15,418 bases of DNA from the NCBI GenBank assembly GCA_964652235.1, contig CAZZDK010000031.1, positions 1 through 15,418 on the forward strand, in the 5' to 3' direction. Below, piece after piece: positions 13,455 to 15,418 of this stretch. Origin of the DNA: CAZZDK01 sp964652235 (GTDB lineage Bacteria; Pseudomonadota; Alphaproteobacteria; UBA9219). The notes beneath the pieces are model-generated. The model ran no database searches. It was given only the letters and a program-made list of their open reading frames with translations, and was not told the origin of the DNA. The position numbers and the translations under genes were made by a program. Positions within the stretch are counted from its first letter, which is position 1, and the number at the start of each line of letters is the position of its first letter.

Positions 13455-14489
13455 TCAGGTCTCCTCCTCAAAAGAAACCTCGGCCCTTTCGTCGAAACCG
13501 AACCAGCTCCAGGTTTTGCGCCTTTCGGGCCCAAGCGGCGCGGTCACGTCGATCAGGCCGCGTCTCGGGTGCGGAATGATCAGCCTGCGGGCGTGCAGAT
13601 GCAAGCCTTTTCCCAGTTCGGCCAGCGGCAAAGCCGCCTCTTCCGGCCCCTTTCCGCCGTAAAGCGGATCGCCCAGAATGGGCGCGCCGAGAAGGGCCAA
13701 ATGGACGCGAAGCTGATGCGTCCGGCCCGTCAGGGGGCGCAGCGCCACAAAGGCCGCCTTGCCGCGCACGCGCGAGACGACTTTGTAGAGCGTCGCGGCG
13801 CTTTTGGCGGCCCCCGCTTCGTCGCCCTCCTCAGCCGCGCGCACGATCTGGCCGCTTTTAATAAGAGGAATTTCGATCAATCCCCTGTCCCGCCTGGGAA
13901 CGCCGACCGTTACCGCCCAGTAAATCTTTTGCGTGTCGCGGGCGCGGAAACTGGCCGCCAGCCGCGCGGCGGCGAAATCGCTCCGGGCGATTAAAAGAAC
14001 GCCGCTCGTCTCGCGGTCCAAACGGTGCACGAGTTTCGGCCTCGTCTTTCCGTCAAGGCTGAAGGCCATCAGGCTGTCGTCGAGATTTTCCTTAAGCCCC
14101 GTCCCTCCCTGGACCGCCAGGCCCGCAGGCTTGTTGAGAACGACGACGTCCTTATCCTCGAACAGGACCCATTTTTTCAGGTTTTCCGGATTCCGAACCG
14201 GTTTAGGCCCCGAAAGCGACGGATTCCGGGCAAAAGACGGATCGCGCAAAAGCTGCGGCGGCAGACGCACCTTGGCCCCCGCCGCCAGACGGTCCGACGA
14301 ATCGGCCCTTTTCCCGTCCACGCGAATCTGCCCCGTCCGGAGCCATTTTTCGATCTGTCCCTGCCCGACGCCCGGAAAACGGCGACGCAGAAACCGGTCG
14401 AGACGCCCTCCGGCCTCGTCCGGCTCGACGATCCGCAGGGCTTCCTTTTCCGGTTTTTCCCCGTGTTTTTCCGTGTTTTTCGCGTTCAT
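13455..14489 (-). CDS. rluC: RluA-family 23S rRNA pseudouridine synthase, RluC-like
   Basis: The enzyme isomerises uridines to pseudouridine in rRNA (RluC modifies three sites in E. coli 23S rRNA). The 344-residue product has an N-terminal S4 RNA-binding domain (about 25-77, GGRLDRFLRRRFPGVGQGQI then EKWLRTGQIRVDGKR). The catalytic domain follows from about 107, with VLFEDKDVVVLNKPAGLAVQ, the catalytic motif HRLDRETSG with Asp158, and RPLTGRTHQLRVHLALLGAP plus ILGDPLYGG. Family and motifs are clear; RluC rather than RluD is inferred from the S4 domain style and the neighbouring ATP12 gene. A 10-bp duplication in the 5' end (14461-14480) encodes the charged leader EKHGEKPEK. The gene heads the operon, with asmA one base downstream. 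Confidence 0.92.
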   Translation of the reverse strand: MNAKNTEKHGEKPEKEALRIVEPDEAGGRLDRFLRRRFPGVGQGQIEKWLRTGQIRVDGKRADSSDRLAAGAKVRLPPQLLRDPSFARNPSLSGPKPVRNPENLKKWVLFEDKDVVVLNKPAGLAVQGGTGLKENLDDSLMAFSLDGKTRPKLVHRLDRETSGVLLIARSDFAAARLAASFRARDTQKIYWAVTVGVPRRDRGLIEIPLIKSGQIVRAAEEGDEAGAAKSAATLYKVVSRVRGKAAFVALRPLTGRTHQLRVHLALLGAPILGDPLYGGKGPEEAALPLAELGKGLHLHARRLIIPHPRRGLIDVTAPLGPERRKTWSWFGFDERAEVSFEEET

Positions 14490-14525
14490 ATCCGATCCCG
14501 CCCGCCCCGCAAGGGAACTGCCTGG

Positions 14526-14552
14526 TGTGGCGGAAAGGCCACAAGCTTTTTT
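14526..14552 (+). terminator. Intrinsic terminator-like hairpin, + strand
   Basis: TGTGGC (14526-14531), a 6-base loop, GCCACA (14538-14543), then AGC and six T (14547-14552). It is oriented to stop + strand transcription, yet no + strand gene lies just upstream; it sits 37 bases before the rluC start on the other strand. It could end antisense transcription of rluC or insulate the exported-protein gene at 14725. The stem is short. Confidence 0.4.
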
Positions 14553-14615
14553 ACCGTTCCGCTTGTTATAAACAGGTTAACAAACTAAACTGTAAACGAC
14601 TCGTTGTCTTAGTGC

Positions 14616-14644
14616 TTGGCGTTTCTGTCGGTTGCCTTTAAATA
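14616..14644 (+). promoter_or_regulatory. Candidate sigma-70-type promoter for the exported protein gene
   Basis: TTGGCG (14616-14621), a 17-base spacer and TAAATA (14639-14644) lie about 80 bases before the ATG at 14725. The 235-base divergent gap between rluC and this gene otherwise holds the terminator-like hairpin. Confidence 0.4.
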
Positions 14645-14724
14645 GGATCCGTTTCGGTTCGGCGGCCTTTTACGGGGGTCGCTTTCGGGTCAGGCGTAAC
14701 GTAATGCGAACGAAGGGATTTGCG

Positions 14725-15418
14725 ATGCTCCGCAAGATTGTACTAGCCGCTCTCTTGGCTCTTCTCTCCGCCGGGTTCCCCGCTTGGGCCGCCCCTGAGG
14801 AGGCTCCCGTCAGCGACGATCAAGGCGTCATGGCCCTGGCCGATCCCGCTCCTGCGGGCGGGGCGCTCGGCTCCTCGGCCTCGGACGCGCTGGCCGGCTT
14901 CGGCCCTTCGAGCGGCACGGTCGTCGGCAACCGCGCTTTTGAATTGCGCGACGACGTTCTTCGCCTGCGCTCTTCGGTCAATCTCAACGCGCACGAGTTC
15001 GCGCTGTTGCGTTCGAACGGCGCGGCGGGCGCGGTGCAGTATCACAGCACCGTCGCGGCCATCACCGCGCGGCTGCAAAACGGCACCACGCGCGGCAACC
15101 CCATCCTTCTGCGCCAATGGGAAGAGGCGGAAAGCAGCCTGAACGAAGTCACCAGCTCGCTCAACCGGCTCAACTCGCTGCAGACCTCGGTCGCGGCGGA
15201 CGCTTCGCTGGCCGCCTATATGCTGGAGTCGATCCAGGCGGGCTTCCTGCTTTCCGGCGCGGTCGATGAAGACCACGACCAGCTCAAGCTCCTGCGCGAC
15301 GAGGTAAGCCGCCTGATCGTTCAGCTCGATTATCTGCGCAACCAAGTCGCCGACGACATTCAGCGCCAGACGGCTTATCTGACGACCGAACGCGCCAACC
15401 TGCAAACGCTGGCTTTCG
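14725..15418 (+). CDS. Exported alpha-helical (coiled-coil) protein, 3' end outside window
   Basis: ATG at 14725 has AAGGGA about 8 bases upstream and opens a frame that runs to the window end (231 residues seen). Residues 1-22 form a Sec signal peptide (MLRKIVLAALLALLSAGFPA, then WA). After a flexible Ala/Pro/Gly-rich stretch (about 23-65) the protein becomes long helices: FELRDDVLRLRSSVNLNAHE, AGAVQYHSTVAAITARLQNG, WEEAESSLNEVTSSLNRLNS, LSGAVDEDHDQLKLLRDEVS and LIVQLDYLRNQVADDIQRQT. The spacing of Leu, Ile and Val suggests coiled coils. It resembles a family of exported alphaproteobacterial proteins, some of which I believe carry an OmpA-like end; that end is not visible here, so envelope anchoring is inference. 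An in-frame ATG at 14704 is less favoured because it has no binding site. Confidence 0.75.
   Translation, partial: MLRKIVLAALLALLSAGFPAWAAPEEAPVSDDQGVMALADPAPAGGALGSSASDALAGFGPSSGTVVGNRAFELRDDVLRLRSSVNLNAHEFALLRSNGAAGAVQYHSTVAAITARLQNGTTRGNPILLRQWEEAESSLNEVTSSLNRLNSLQTSVAADASLAAYMLESIQAGFLLSGAVDEDHDQLKLLRDEVSRLIVQLDYLRNQVADDIQRQTAYLTTERANLQTLAF

Noticed and set aside
12068..13994. Long forward frames over the AsmA and rluC genes (434 and 445 residues)
   Set aside because: Low-complexity Arg/Pro-rich translations opposite genes with clear domains; they are shadows caused by high GC.

Overview
The window is chromosomal DNA from an alphaproteobacterium with high GC content. The lineage call rests on gene content: an NDUFA12-family complex I protein, an ATP12-type F1-ATPase chaperone, a gene matching alphaproteobacterial B12-dependent ribonucleotide reductase (NrdJ), and an mreC-mreD-mrdA cell-shape operon. 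I cannot fix the order or genus. Most genes are GC-rich and tightly packed. The stretch from about 4080 to 5500 is visibly more AT-rich and holds genes I cannot name, so it looks like an accessory insert.

Layout. (1) 1-447, + strand: the 3' end of an unrecognised gene with a phage-regulator-like helical tail, then a broken HTH-type regulator remnant. (2) 455-1756, - strand: a compact operon NDUFA12 > MlaD-like MCE protein > DUF2155 periplasmic protein, with a 4-base stop/start overlap. (3) 1956-4022, + strand: a 688-residue NrdJ relative that keeps both flanks of the family but lacks the catalytic core. Two NrdR-box-like palindromes 31 bp apart lie upstream. (4) 4022-4145: two long hairpins. 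(5) 4342-5761: two orphan genes in the AT-richer stretch, followed by a convergent 31-residue hydrophobic small protein at 5765-5860. (6) 6008-6688: a RimJ-type acetyltransferase. (7) 7117-10362, - strand: mreC > mreD > mrdA, the elongation peptidoglycan machinery. It is flanked by two same-orientation copies of a composite intergenic repeat (6697-7110 and 10442-10710); mreB and rodA are absent from both sides. (8) 10727-14489, - strand: rluC-type pseudouridine synthase > AsmA-family protein > ATP12 chaperone, almost without gaps. (9) 14725 to the window end, + strand: the 5' part of an exported helical protein.

How the genes work together. Much of the window serves the cell envelope (MCE lipid-transport protein, DUF2155, MreC/MreD/PBP2, AsmA, exported coiled-coil protein) and respiratory or ATP-synthase assembly (NDUFA12, ATP12). 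The most interesting item is the NrdJ-like gene. It appears to be a pseudoenzyme that has lost the active-site segments but is maintained as one long open frame, with candidate control sites of the kind that govern true ribonucleotide reductase genes. No CRISPR array, tRNA, rRNA, transposase or integrase was seen.
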